64,000 bases of DNA from Georgenia ruanii (GTDB lineage Bacteria; Actinomycetota; Actinomycetes; Actinomycetales; Actinomycetaceae). Shown in pieces: positions 33,458-41,390 of the stretch. Below the pieces are notes generated by a model. The model searched no databases, was not told the DNA's origin, and worked only from the letters and a program-made list of their open reading frames with translations. Location: contig NZ_VUKE01000001.1 in NCBI RefSeq assembly GCF_009193175.1, forward strand, positions 373,089 through 437,088, read 5' to 3'. Positions within the stretch are counted from its first letter, which is position 1, and every line of letters begins with the position of its first letter. The position numbers and the translations under genes are program-made.

Positions 33458-34303
33458 TCACCCCTCCTCGGGCACCTCCGCCGCCCGCGTCACGGCCCGG
33501 GCGGCGCCGTCGGCCAGGTGCCGGCGGGCGAAGTCGAGGGACTCGGCCAGCGCGGACCGGCGCCCCACCCCGGACATCTTGCGAGTGTTGACCTCGACGA
33601 CGACGGACCCGGCGAAGCGCTGCCCGGCGAGCATCTGGAGCACCTCGGCGCATGGCTGGTCACCGCGCCCGGGGACGAGGTGGTCGTCCATGAACGTGTT
33701 GGTCCCGTCCGCCAGGTGCAGGTGCGCCAGTCGGGGGTAGAGCTCGTCCGCCATGGCCAGGGCACCGTCGCGGTCGAGCCCGGCGGTGGCGGTGTGCGAC
33801 AGGTCCAGGGTGACCGACCGGTAGTCGTGCTCCAGCGGGTCCCAGCCGGGCAGGTACGCCTGCATGGTGCGCTCGCGCTTCTGGGTCTTGGCCCGCCAGG
33901 GGAACATGTTCTCCACGGCCAGGCGCATCCCGTCGAGCCGCTCGCGCTCGGCGATGGCGCCGACGAAGTGCTCGGCGTAGCTGCGCTGCCAGCGGAAGGG
34001 CGGGTGGACGACGACGACGTCCGCCCCCACCGCGTGCGCCAGCTCGGTCGAGCGGTCGATCTTGTCCCAGGGGTCCTTGCCCCACACCCCCTGGGTCAGC
34101 AGGAGCGTCGGCGCGTGGATGGCGAGCACGGGCAGGCCGTACTCCTCGCTCAGGTGCCGCAGCCGCGCGGCGTCCTGGCTGTCGGGGTCGCGCAGCACCA
34201 TGACCTCGACGCCGTCGTAGCCCAGCGACTTCGCGAGGTCATAGGTCTCTTCGACGCCGCCGGGGTACACCGAGGAGGTCGACAGGCCGACCGGGATCGT
34301 CAC
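33458..34303 (-). CDS. Sugar phosphate isomerase/epimerase family TIM-barrel protein
   Basis: 281 residues of the xylose-isomerase-like/AP endonuclease 2 fold. Seen: GLSTSSVYPGGVEETYDLAKSLGYDGVEVM at the start, HAPTLLL, VVHPPF, LAVENMFPW, LDLSHTATAG, HLADG and VVVEVNTR, the beta-strand ends that carry metal ligands (His, Glu, Asp, His, Glu). The GTG start at 34303 overlaps the stop of the upstream stress-protein gene (GTGA). Substrate unknown; nothing nearby points to a particular sugar. Confidence 0.9.
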   Translation of the reverse strand: MTIPVGLSTSSVYPGGVEETYDLAKSLGYDGVEVMVLRDPDSQDAARLRHLSEEYGLPVLAIHAPTLLLTQGVWGKDPWDKIDRSTELAHAVGADVVVVHPPFRWQRSYAEHFVGAIAERERLDGMRLAVENMFPWRAKTQKRERTMQAYLPGWDPLEHDYRSVTLDLSHTATAGLDRDGALAMADELYPRLAHLHLADGTNTFMDDHLVPGRGDQPCAEVLQMLAGQRFAGSVVVEVNTRKMSGVGRRSALAESLDFARRHLADGAARAVTRAAEVPEEG

Positions 34304-35262
34304 CGGGAGCGGCCCCCGTCGTCGTGCTCGCTGCCCGCCGGGGCCTCCTCGGAGCCGCCGCCCGGCTCGGGCCCGGCACCCCGGTCGGGCCCGGCACCCT
34401 GGTCGGGCCCGGCACCCTGGTCAGGCCCCGCAGCCTCGCCGGGCCCGGCGCCGTGGCCGGGGCCCTGGTCGGGCCCGGCGGGCCGCCGCCAGTGCCGCGG
34501 CGCGCTCTCGGCGGTCGGGGACGCCGCCGGCACCTCGGGCTGGGCGGAGGGCTCGAGGTCCTCCAGGCGCAGGCCGTAGCGCGGGCGCTCGCTGGTCCGG
34601 GCGCCCGCCGGCGGGGCGGCGGGGGGCATGCCGGGCGTGGCGGGCGTGGCGCCGGGGCCGCCCGCCCCGGGCGAGCCCGGCCCGGGGGCGGTGGCGCCGT
34701 ACCGCGGCGGGGCGTAGGGGTTGCCGGAGGTGGGGGGCGGCGCGGGCGCGGCGGCCTGCGGCGCGGGGCGGGCGTGCCCGGCGCGCCCGACGGCGGCCAG
34801 CATCTGGCGCGCCTCCCCGGCGTTCTCGGCCGCGCACAGGATCGCGTAGCGGCCGGCGACCACCTGGCTGGCAGAGGTGAAGTCGCGCTTGCCGCCGGTC
34901 AGGGCGTAGGAGACCACGGCGAAGAGGATGCCGAACGCGGCGCCGATGAGCACGCCGGCGAGCAGCGGGAAGCCACCACCCCTCGGCGTGAACAGCCAGT
35001 AGACCAGGGCGATCATCAGGCCGAACCAGGCCCCGCTCATCGCGCCGGCGCCGGCCACCCGGGCGTAGGTGAGGCGGCCGGTGATGCGCTCGACCAGCCG
35101 CAGGTCGGTGCCCACGATGGAGACGTGCCGGACGGGGAAGGCCTCGTCCGCCAGGTGGTCGACGGCCTGCTGCGCCTCGAGGTACGTCGTGAAGGAGGCG
35201 ATCTCGACACCGGTGGGCATCGTCGGGAGCGCGGCGTCGCTCGGTCTGCGCATCATGGCCAT
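34300..35262 (-). CDS. General stress protein 17M-like (YflT) membrane protein with repetitive C-terminus
   Basis: 320 residues. An N-terminal YflT/GSP17M domain (VEIASFTTYLEAQQAVDHLADEAFP, VSIVGTDLRLVERITGRLTYARVAG) is followed by two Gly-rich transmembrane helices (GAWFGLMIALVYWLF and LLAGVLIGAAFGILFAVV), then SQVVAGRYAILC, the end of the domain. About 150 disordered residues rich in Pro, Gly and Ala follow, including GPDQGA hexapeptide repeats encoded by 18-bp DNA repeats. The ATG at 35262 has GAGGAAG upstream. It is translationally coupled to the isomerase-like gene. Its role in stress is a family inference. Confidence 0.86.
   Translation of the reverse strand: MAMMRRPSDAALPTMPTGVEIASFTTYLEAQQAVDHLADEAFPVRHVSIVGTDLRLVERITGRLTYARVAGAGAMSGAWFGLMIALVYWLFTPRGGGFPLLAGVLIGAAFGILFAVVSYALTGGKRDFTSASQVVAGRYAILCAAENAGEARQMLAAVGRAGHARPAPQAAAPAPPPTSGNPYAPPRYGATAPGPGSPGAGGPGATPATPGMPPAAPPAGARTSERPRYGLRLEDLEPSAQPEVPAASPTAESAPRHWRRPAGPDQGPGHGAGPGEAAGPDQGAGPDQGAGPDRGAGPEPGGGSEEAPAGSEHDDGGRSR
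34369..34422. repeat. Three 18-bp direct repeats coding for GPDQGA-type hexapeptides
   Basis: Units at 34369-34386, 34387-34404 and 34405-34422 read GGGCCCGGCACCC, then C or T, then GGTC. Units 2 and 3 are identical. They lie in the tail of the YflT-like gene and expand it in frame. Confidence 0.9.
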
Positions 35263-35336
35263 GTCCCGATCTTCCTCTGTCGCACCGTCCGGTGCCAGGC
35301 CGCCGGGCGTGGGCGAGCCGCGCGCGGGGACGGCCG

Positions 35337-35342
35337 TAGGCT
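35337..35342 (+). promoter_or_regulatory. -10 box of a predicted leaderless promoter
   Basis: TAGGCT ends seven bases before the GTG at 35350. No Shine-Dalgarno is seen. Confidence 0.5.
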
Positions 35343-35349
35343 TGCCGCC

Positions 35350-36642
35350 GTGAGCACCTCGACCATGCGGAGCAGCGCGCCACCGAGCCGGGTGTACGTG
35401 GCGCGCCTGGCCGGCACCCCCGTCTTCGACCCCCTGGGCGACCAGGTGGGCCGCGTCCACGACGTGGTCGTGCTCGTCCGCGCGAAGGGCAGTCCCCGGG
35501 CCGTGGGTCTCGTGGTGGAGGTTTCCGGCAAGCGGCGCGTGTTCGTCCCGCTGACCCGCGTGACCAGCGTCGACGCCGGGGCGGTGATCACCACCGGGCT
35601 GGTGAACATCCGCCGCTTCTCCCGCCGCGCCACCGAGACCCTCGTCGTCGCCGAGCTGCTCGACCGCCCGGTGACCTTCCGGGACGGCTCGGGCACCGCC
35701 GTCATCGAGGACGTCGCGATGGAGCAGCAGCGCAACGGCGACTGGCTGGTCACCAAGCTGTTCGTGCGCCGTTCCGGGCGGGGGCTGCGCCGCGGCGAGG
35801 CGTTCGTCGTCGACGTCGAGGAGGTGACGGGCGTGGCCACCAGCCCGGCCCAGCAGGGCGCGACCGCGCTGCTGGCCACCCTCGAGGACCTCAAGCCCGC
35901 CGACATCGCCGACGTGCTGCGCGACCTCCCCGACGCCCGCCGCCTCGAGGTGGCCGCCGAGCTCGACGACGAGCGGCTCGCCGACGTCCTCGAGGAGCTG
36001 GGCGAGGAGGACCGGGTCTCCATCGTCTCGGGCCTGGATCTCGAGCGGGCCGCCGACGTCCTCGACGTCATGCAGCCCGACGACGCCGCCGACCTCGTCT
36101 CCGAGCTGCCCACGGAGACGGCCAGCGAGCTGCTCGAGCGCATGGAGCCCGACGAGGCCGAGGACGTCCGCCGCCTGCTCGCCTACGACGAGCACACCGC
36201 CGGCGGCCTCATGACCACCGAGCCGATCATCCTGCCCCCGGAGGCCACCATCGCCGCCGCGCTGGCGCACGCCCGGCGCCGTGACGTCACCCCGGCGCTG
36301 GCCGCGATGGTGTTCGTGGTGCGCCCGCCGCTGGAGACCCCCACGGGCAAGCTGCTCGGCGTCGTCCACCTGCAGGAGGCGCTGCGCGAACCGCCGCACC
36401 AGCTCCTGGGCTCTATCCTCGACAAGGACGTCGACGCCCTCGCCCCCGAGGACGGCATCGGCAAGGTCACCCGGCTGCTGGCCACCTACAACCTCACCGC
36501 GCTGCCGGTCGTCGACGCCGGGCGGCGGCTCGTCGGCGCCGTGTCCGTCGACGACGTGCTCGACCACCTGTTGCCCGACGACTGGCGCGACGCCGACGAG
36601 GACGTCACCGACGAGGCGATGACGAGGAGCGCGCATGGCTGA
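35350..36642 (+). CDS. Soluble MgtE-N/CBS domain protein with N-terminal PRC-like domain
   Basis: 430 residues. The first 160 form two beta-rich PRC-barrel-like modules (VFDPLGDQVGRVHDVVVLV, VEDVAMEQQ-type strands). An MgtE N-terminal superhelical domain follows (DLKPADIADVLRDLPDARRLEVAAEL, DVLEELGEEDRVSIVSGL), then a CBS pair (TAGGLMTTEPIILPPEAT, LPVVDAGRRLVGAVSVDDVL). The transmembrane channel domain of MgtE is absent, so it is a cytoplasmic sensor-like module rather than a Mg channel. The GTG start is favoured by the TAGGCT box. Its end overlaps the DUF1003 membrane gene by eight bases, suggesting that the two act together, possibly in Mg or nucleotide sensing. Confidence 0.9.
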   Translation: MSTSTMRSSAPPSRVYVARLAGTPVFDPLGDQVGRVHDVVVLVRAKGSPRAVGLVVEVSGKRRVFVPLTRVTSVDAGAVITTGLVNIRRFSRRATETLVVAELLDRPVTFRDGSGTAVIEDVAMEQQRNGDWLVTKLFVRRSGRGLRRGEAFVVDVEEVTGVATSPAQQGATALLATLEDLKPADIADVLRDLPDARRLEVAAELDDERLADVLEELGEEDRVSIVSGLDLERAADVLDVMQPDDAADLVSELPTETASELLERMEPDEAEDVRRLLAYDEHTAGGLMTTEPIILPPEATIAAALAHARRRDVTPALAAMVFVVRPPLETPTGKLLGVVHLQEALREPPHQLLGSILDKDVDALAPEDGIGKVTRLLATYNLTALPVVDAGRRLVGAVSVDDVLDHLLPDDWRDADEDVTDEAMTRSAHG

Positions 36643-37228
36643 GCGCCTGGACACCCCCCTGGAGGCGCGGCGGCGCTGGCGCTGGTACCGCCAGCGCACG
36701 AAGGACCCCGACCGCGTGGGCCGGGTGTCGGAGGGCGTGGCCCGCTTCCTCGGCACCCCCCGGTTCGTCATCTACCTGACGATCTTCTGCGTCGCGTGGC
36801 TCGGGTGGAACACCTTGGCGCCGACCCACCTCCAGTTCGACAAGGCGGCGCTGGGGTTCACCGCCCTGACCCTGATGCTCTCGCTCCAGGCGTCCTACGC
36901 CGCGCCGCTGATCCTGCTCGCCCAGAATCGGCAGACCGACCGCGACCGCGTGGCCGCCGAGCAGGACCGCCAGCGCGCCGAGCGCAACCTCGCCGACACC
37001 GAGTACCTCGCCCGCGAGCTGGCGGCGCTGCGCATGGCCATGAACGACCTCGCCACCCGCGACTACGTCCGCTCCGAGCTGCGCGGCCTGCTCGAGGACA
37101 TCGTCGAGGAGCGCGACGCCCGCATCCGCGAGCTCGAGCTCGAGCTCGCGGCGATGGCCGAGCGGCGCCGGGTCGAACGGGACCACGGTGACGGGTCCCT
37201 CGAGGCGCCGCCTACGATGGGCGCATGA
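36635..37228 (+). CDS. DUF1003 domain-containing membrane protein
   Basis: 197 residues. Seen: RVSEGVARFLGTPRFVIYLTIFCVAWLGWN, the first transmembrane helix with the DUF1003 signature, then a second helix (FTALTLMLSLQASYAAPLILLAQNRQ) and a long charged coiled coil (DRQRAERNLADTEYLARELAALR, EERDARIRELELELAAMAERR). It overlaps the MgtE-N/CBS gene upstream and the mrp gene downstream (ATGA). The order MgtE-N/CBS, DUF1003, Mrp suggests a membrane partner for the soluble sensor. No activity is known for DUF1003. Confidence 0.9.
   Translation: MAERLDTPLEARRRWRWYRQRTKDPDRVGRVSEGVARFLGTPRFVIYLTIFCVAWLGWNTLAPTHLQFDKAALGFTALTLMLSLQASYAAPLILLAQNRQTDRDRVAAEQDRQRAERNLADTEYLARELAALRMAMNDLATRDYVRSELRGLLEDIVEERDARIRELELELAAMAERRRVERDHGDGSLEAPPTMGA
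37213..37218 (+). promoter_or_regulatory. -10 box before mrp, inside the DUF1003 gene
   Basis: TACGAT ends six bases before the ATG at 37225. It would give mrp its own leaderless transcript in addition to read-through with ATGA coupling. Confidence 0.45.
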
Positions 37229-38358
37229 GTGCTCCCACCGTCGAGGCAGTCCGGGCCGAGCTCGGCAACGTCATCGACCCCGAGATCCGCCGTCCGATCA
37301 CCGAGCTCAACATGGTCCGCTCGGTCGAGGTCGGCGACGGCGGCGAGGTGGTCGTCGGCGTCGACCTCACCACCGCCGGCTGCCCCCTGAAGGACACCAT
37401 CACCCGCGACGTCACCACCGTCGTCGGCAAGATGCCCGGCGTCTCCGGCGTGCGGGTGGACATGGGCGTGATGACCGACGAGCAGCGCAAGGACCTGCGC
37501 ACGATGCTCCGCGGCGGCGTCGCCGAGCCGGTCATCCCCTTCGCCCAGCCCGGCTCCCTCACCCGCGTCTACGCGGTGACCTCCGGCAAGGGCGGCGTGG
37601 GCAAGTCGTCGGTGACGGCGAACCTCGCCGCCGCCATGGCCGCCGACGGGCTCAAGGTCGGCGTCGTCGACGCCGACATCTACGGCTTCTCCATCCCCCG
37701 CATGCTGGGCGTCGAGCATCCGCCGACCAAGGTCGACGACATGATCCTGCCGCCGGTGGCGAAGGACGTGAAGGTCATCTCGATCGGCATGTTCACGCAG
37801 AACGGCCGGCCGGTGGTCTGGCGCGGGCCGATGCTGCACCGCGCGCTGCAGCAGTTCCTCGCCGACGTCTTCTGGGGCGACCTGGACGTGCTCCTGCTCG
37901 ACCTGCCGCCCGGGACCGGCGACGTCGCGATCTCCGTGGCGCAGATGCTGCCCACCTCCGAGATCCTCGTGGTGACCACCCCGCAGGTGGCGGCCGCCGA
38001 GGTGGCCCAGCGCGCCGGTGTCATCGCCGAGCAGACCCACCAGCACGTCGTCGGCGTCGTGGAGAACATGTCCTGGCTCGAGCAGCCGGACGGCTCGCGG
38101 CTGGAGCTCTTCGGCACCGGCGGGGGCGAGCGGGTGAGCACCGAGCTCGGCCGCACGCTCGGCTACCAGGTGCCGCTGCTGGCCCAGGTCCCGCTCGAGC
38201 AGTCGCTGCGCGAGGCGGGCGACACCGGCGTGCCGCTGGTGCTGCGCGACACCGACAGCCCCGCGGCGCAGGCGCTGCGCGGCGTGGCCCGCTCCCTCTC
38301 GCACCGCGCCCGCGGGCTCGCCGGCCGGTCGCTGGGGATCAGCCCGGTCGGTCGCTGA
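37225..38358 (+). CDS. mrp: Mrp/NBP35 family P-loop ATPase, Fe-S carrier
   Basis: 377 residues. An N-terminal MIP18/DUF59 domain (VIDPEIRRPITELNMVRSVEV) is followed by a deviant Walker A SGKGGVGKSSV, DADIYGFSIPRMLG, LLLDLPPGTGDVAIS and VVENMSWL. Mrp proteins load and transfer [4Fe-4S] clusters in the cytoplasm. The CxxC often present near the C-terminus for cluster binding is not seen here, as in other actinobacterial Mrp proteins. The ATG overlaps the DUF1003 stop. Its vicinity to tatB, htrA and sigE matches the order in M. tuberculosis (Rv1221-Rv1229c). Confidence 0.93.
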   Translation: MSAPTVEAVRAELGNVIDPEIRRPITELNMVRSVEVGDGGEVVVGVDLTTAGCPLKDTITRDVTTVVGKMPGVSGVRVDMGVMTDEQRKDLRTMLRGGVAEPVIPFAQPGSLTRVYAVTSGKGGVGKSSVTANLAAAMAADGLKVGVVDADIYGFSIPRMLGVEHPPTKVDDMILPPVAKDVKVISIGMFTQNGRPVVWRGPMLHRALQQFLADVFWGDLDVLLLDLPPGTGDVAISVAQMLPTSEILVVTTPQVAAAEVAQRAGVIAEQTHQHVVGVVENMSWLEQPDGSRLELFGTGGGERVSTELGRTLGYQVPLLAQVPLEQSLREAGDTGVPLVLRDTDSPAAQALRGVARSLSHRARGLAGRSLGISPVGR

Positions 38359-38480
38359 GCGGCCGAGCCGTCACCCCGGCCGCAGCAGCCAGACTGGCGT
38401 GGTGGCTGCGTCCCGGATGCCAGTCCGGCCGCGACCGCGGCTGGCCCGGGGCCGCTCGTGGGCGCCCGGCCCCGTCGCCC

Positions 38481-38693
38481 TCAGCGCTCGCCCGAGAGGC
38501 GCCCGCTCTGGTCCTGGAGCTCGTCGATGAGGCTCGACGCCTGCGCCTTGGTGAGGTTCTCGGGCACCTCCCGGCCAGCCTCGTGCGCCAGGGTGCCGAG
38601 GTAGCTCAGCTGCGCCCCGGTGGCGGGCTCGTCGCCGGTGGTCCACTCCTCGGGGTCCTTGATCGTGTCCGACCCGTCGTGCTGATCGCTCAT
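38481..38693 (-). CDS. DUF3072 family small protein
   Basis: 70 residues, acidic and hydrophilic. DPEEWTTGDEPATGAQLSYLGTLAHEAG and ENLTKAQASSLIDELQ form the helical DUF3072 domain, a Lsr2-like or SAP-like helix pair found in many actinobacteria. The ATG at 38693 has TAGCGT six bases upstream. It is monocistronic, convergent with mrp. Function unknown. Confidence 0.88.
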   Translation of the reverse strand: MSDQHDGSDTIKDPEEWTTGDEPATGAQLSYLGTLAHEAGREVPENLTKAQASSLIDELQDQSGRLSGER

Positions 38694-38699
38694 CCCCTC

Positions 38700-38705
38700 A
38701 CGCTA
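38700..38705 (-). promoter_or_regulatory. -10 box of a predicted leaderless promoter
   Basis: TAGCGT on the minus strand, six bases before the DUF3072 ATG. Confidence 0.5.
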
Positions 38706-38733
38706 GGACGGGCCGCGGAGCGGCGCAGGTCGC

Positions 38734-39351
38734 TCAGGTCGCCTCGTCGTCGAACGGCACGACGTACGGCTCGGCCTCCGCGCCGACGGCCTGGGCCGGC
38801 TCGGCGGGCACGCCGGCCTCGGTGACGGCGCCGGCGACCGAGGCCCCGGCCGGCCACACGACGCCGGGGGCGGCGGACGCCGGGGCGTGTGCCTGCGCGA
38901 CGACGTCGGCCGGGTTCGCCACCGCGGGCACCGCCCCGGCCGCGCCTTCCGCGCCGGCCGCCGGTGGCACGACGGCGGCGCCGGCCGCGGCCCCGGCTGC
39001 GGCGCCGGCCGCGCCCGCGGCGACGGACGGGCGGGTCGGGTTCCCCGAGGGACGACGGCGCGCGGCTGGCGGGCGGCTGACCGGCTTCACCGGCTTCACC
39101 GGCTCGTCGTCGAGGAGCGCCTCCCGGACGATGCGCCGCGGGTCGTACTGCCGGGGGTCGAACTTCGCGAGGTCGTCGAACTCGGGCCCGAGCTCCTCGC
39201 GGACCTTCTCCTTGGCCCCGGTGGCGAGCTTCTTGAGCTCCCGGGTGAGCCGTCCGAGCTGCTGGGCGAGGGCGGGCAGGCGCTCGGGGCCGATGAGCAG
39301 GAAGGCGAGCACGAGCAGGACGACGAGCTCGCCGCCGGAGATACCTGGCAC
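38734..39351 (-). CDS. tatB: Sec-independent protein translocase subunit TatB
   Basis: 205 residues. A single N-terminal helix (GGELVVLLVLAFLLIGPERLP) with the GPERLP hinge is followed by the amphipathic helix QQLGRLTRELKKLATGAKEKV, the TatA/B fold; the longer charged region and position after htrA point to TatB. About 110 residues of Ala/Pro/Val-rich tail follow. TatB recognises twin-arginine signal peptides with TatC, which is not in this window. The start is the GTG at 39351, with TATCCT six bases upstream. The gene lies downstream of sigE-antisigma-htrA, as in mycobacteria, but may be transcribed on its own. Confidence 0.88.
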   Translation of the reverse strand: MPGISGGELVVLLVLAFLLIGPERLPALAQQLGRLTRELKKLATGAKEKVREELGPEFDDLAKFDPRQYDPRRIVREALLDDEPVKPVKPVSRPPAARRRPSGNPTRPSVAAGAAGAAAGAAAGAAVVPPAAGAEGAAGAVPAVANPADVVAQAHAPASAAPGVVWPAGASVAGAVTEAGVPAEPAQAVGAEAEPYVVPFDDEAT

Positions 39352-39357
39352 GCCCTC

Positions 39358-39363
39358 AGGATA
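39358..39363 (-). promoter_or_regulatory. -10 box of a predicted leaderless promoter
   Basis: TATCCT on the minus strand, six bases before the tatB GTG. Confidence 0.5.
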
Positions 39364-39408
39364 GTTCGCCCCGGCACCCCTGAGCGCCCCTGCTCACCGC
39401 CGCGCGAT

Positions 39409-41367
39409 TCAGTCGGACTCCTCCTCGCCGAGGACCACGGAGACGGTCCGCTCCTGGCCGCCGCGCCGCACCTTCAGCTCGACGGTGTCCCCCGGGGCGC
39501 GGGAGCGGATCGCGACGATCAGCTCGTCGGGGTCGGTGACCGGGCGGCCGTCGATGCTGAGGATGACGTCGCCGGGCTTGATCCCGGCCGCGTCGCCCGG
39601 GCCGCCCGGCGTGACGGCCGGCTGTCCGCCCTGGTTGTCGGTGAGGACCTGGACGCCCTCGCCGGTGTACCGGGTGTCGAGGGCGACCCCGATGACCGGG
39701 TAGGTGGCCCGCCCGTCGGCGATGAGCTGCTCGGCGGTGCGGCGCACCTGGTTGGCGGGGATCGCGAAGCCGAGCCCGATGCTCCCGGTGGCCTGCGAGG
39801 AGCCCGACGCCTGCGCGATGGCGGTGTTGATGCCCACCACCTGGCCCGCGGCGTCCACCAGCGGTCCGCCGGAGTTGCCGGGGTTGATCGCGGCGTCGGT
39901 CTGGATGGCGTTGATGAAGGTGGAGGCGCCCGGCCCGCCCGCGCGCACCGGCCGGTTGAGGGCGCTGATGATGCCGGTGGTGACGGTGCCCTGCAGGCCC
40001 AGCGGGGCGCCGACGGCGACCACCGGGTCGCCCACGGCGACGGTGTCGGAGTCGGCGAGGACGAGCGGGGCGAGCCCGGCCCGGTCGACCTTGAGGACCG
40101 CGACGTCGTACTCGGCGGTGCGCCCGACGATGTCGGCCTCGGCCTGGGTGCCGTCCGCGAAGACGACGACGACGCGGCCGCCGCCGTCCGCCGCCGCCTG
40201 CACGACGTGGTTGTTCGTGACGACGTAGCCGTCCTCGCGCAGGATCATCCCGGTGCCCGAGGCGCGCTGCCCGCCCGCCGTCGTCTCGATGTAGACGGTC
40301 GAGGGCAGCACGGTCTTGGCGATGCCCGCCACCGAGTCCGGCGCGCGGTCGACGTCGCCGCCGGAGGACGCCGGCAGCGCGCCGGCGCGGGCCTCGCCGA
40401 CGCCGAACACGGCCCGCGCGCCCAGCCCGCCGAGCAGCAGCCCGGTGAGCAGGGCGACGAGCACGAGGAGGACGACGACGCCGCGGCCCACCCCGGGACG
40501 GGCCGCCGGGGCCGCGTACGGGACCGGGACGACGCCGCCCGGCCCGGCGCCGGCCGGGTGAGCGGGTGCGGCGGCCACGGGTTCGGCGGGCTCGCCCGCC
40601 CCGGCGTGCTGCGCCGCGCCCGGATGCGGCGCGCCGGTGCGCGGCGTGCCGGCGGCCACGCCCGCCGGCGGGGCGCCCGGCGCACGCCACGTCGAGGGGG
40701 GCGCGAAGACCGGCTGCGGCCGGGCCCCGTGCGCCGGCGCCGCGGCGTCACCCGGCGCCGGCGGCGCGGGCGGGGCGGGCGGCAGCGGCCGCGTGTCCCC
40801 GGCGGGCGCGGTGAGCCCCGCCGTCCCGGGGCCGCCGGGCGGGGCCGGGAGCGGCCCCGAGGCCGGCGCAGAGAACTGGCCGGGAGCCGGTGCTGCGAGC
40901 TGCCCGGGAGCCGGGGCGGCGAACGGCCCCGCAGCCGGGGCGGCAGACGACCCGGGAGCCGGACCCGCCAGCGGCCCGGGAGGCGGGCTCGCCGGCGGCG
41001 CGGCGGGCGGGGCGAACGGCCACCTCCCCGGTGCCGGGTCGGCCGGCGCGGAGGCCCCTTGCCACCTGGCACCCGCCTCGCCGGCGCCGGGCCCGGGCGC
41101 TCCGGGCCCGGGCGCGGCGCGGCGGGCGCGCCGCGCGGACCGGAACGACCGGCGCCAGCGCGAGGACCCGGCCTCCGCCTCGGGGGTCGCCCCGGGGTTG
41201 CCGTCCGCACCCGGCAGCGCGCCGGGCCGGTGGTAGGGCGCCGCGCCGGGGGCGGGCGTGGGGGCGTAGTCGTACGGGTCGGCCGCGGCCGGGCGGGGCT
41301 CGCCGGGCGGAGGCGAGTCGCCGGCGTGAGGGGGCTCGGCGGGAAGGGTGCCGTGCTCGTGCGTCAT
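39409..41367 (-). CDS. htrA: Membrane-anchored HtrA-like serine protease with PDZ domain
   Basis: 652 residues. A Pro/Ala/Gly-rich cytoplasmic region of about 290 residues comes first, then one transmembrane helix (about 296-318), a trypsin-like protease domain with His387 (NNHVV), Asp421 (YDVAVL) and Ser499 (GNSGGP), and a C-terminal PDZ domain (IKPGDVILSIDGRPV, about 555-645). It degrades or refolds damaged proteins outside the membrane. The ATG at 41367 follows GGGAGAGGG. The gene lies 23 bp after the anti-sigma gene in the sigE operon, consistent with SigE-controlled envelope stress. The proline-rich N-terminus is longer than usual and may be an interaction platform. Confidence 0.9.
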   Translation of the reverse strand: MTHEHGTLPAEPPHAGDSPPPGEPRPAAADPYDYAPTPAPGAAPYHRPGALPGADGNPGATPEAEAGSSRWRRSFRSARRARRAAPGPGAPGPGAGEAGARWQGASAPADPAPGRWPFAPPAAPPASPPPGPLAGPAPGSSAAPAAGPFAAPAPGQLAAPAPGQFSAPASGPLPAPPGGPGTAGLTAPAGDTRPLPPAPPAPPAPGDAAAPAHGARPQPVFAPPSTWRAPGAPPAGVAAGTPRTGAPHPGAAQHAGAGEPAEPVAAAPAHPAGAGPGGVVPVPYAAPAARPGVGRGVVVLLVLVALLTGLLLGGLGARAVFGVGEARAGALPASSGGDVDRAPDSVAGIAKTVLPSTVYIETTAGGQRASGTGMILREDGYVVTNNHVVQAAADGGGRVVVVFADGTQAEADIVGRTAEYDVAVLKVDRAGLAPLVLADSDTVAVGDPVVAVGAPLGLQGTVTTGIISALNRPVRAGGPGASTFINAIQTDAAINPGNSGGPLVDAAGQVVGINTAIAQASGSSQATGSIGLGFAIPANQVRRTAEQLIADGRATYPVIGVALDTRYTGEGVQVLTDNQGGQPAVTPGGPGDAAGIKPGDVILSIDGRPVTDPDELIVAIRSRAPGDTVELKVRRGGQERTVSVVLGEEESD

Positions 41368-41390
41368 GTCGGGCCCTCTCCCGTCCGTGC

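Noticed and set aside
34369-34422. Short regular repeats that could be taken for a CRISPR array
   Set aside because: The units are contiguous without spacers, in frame with a coding region, and no cas gene is near.
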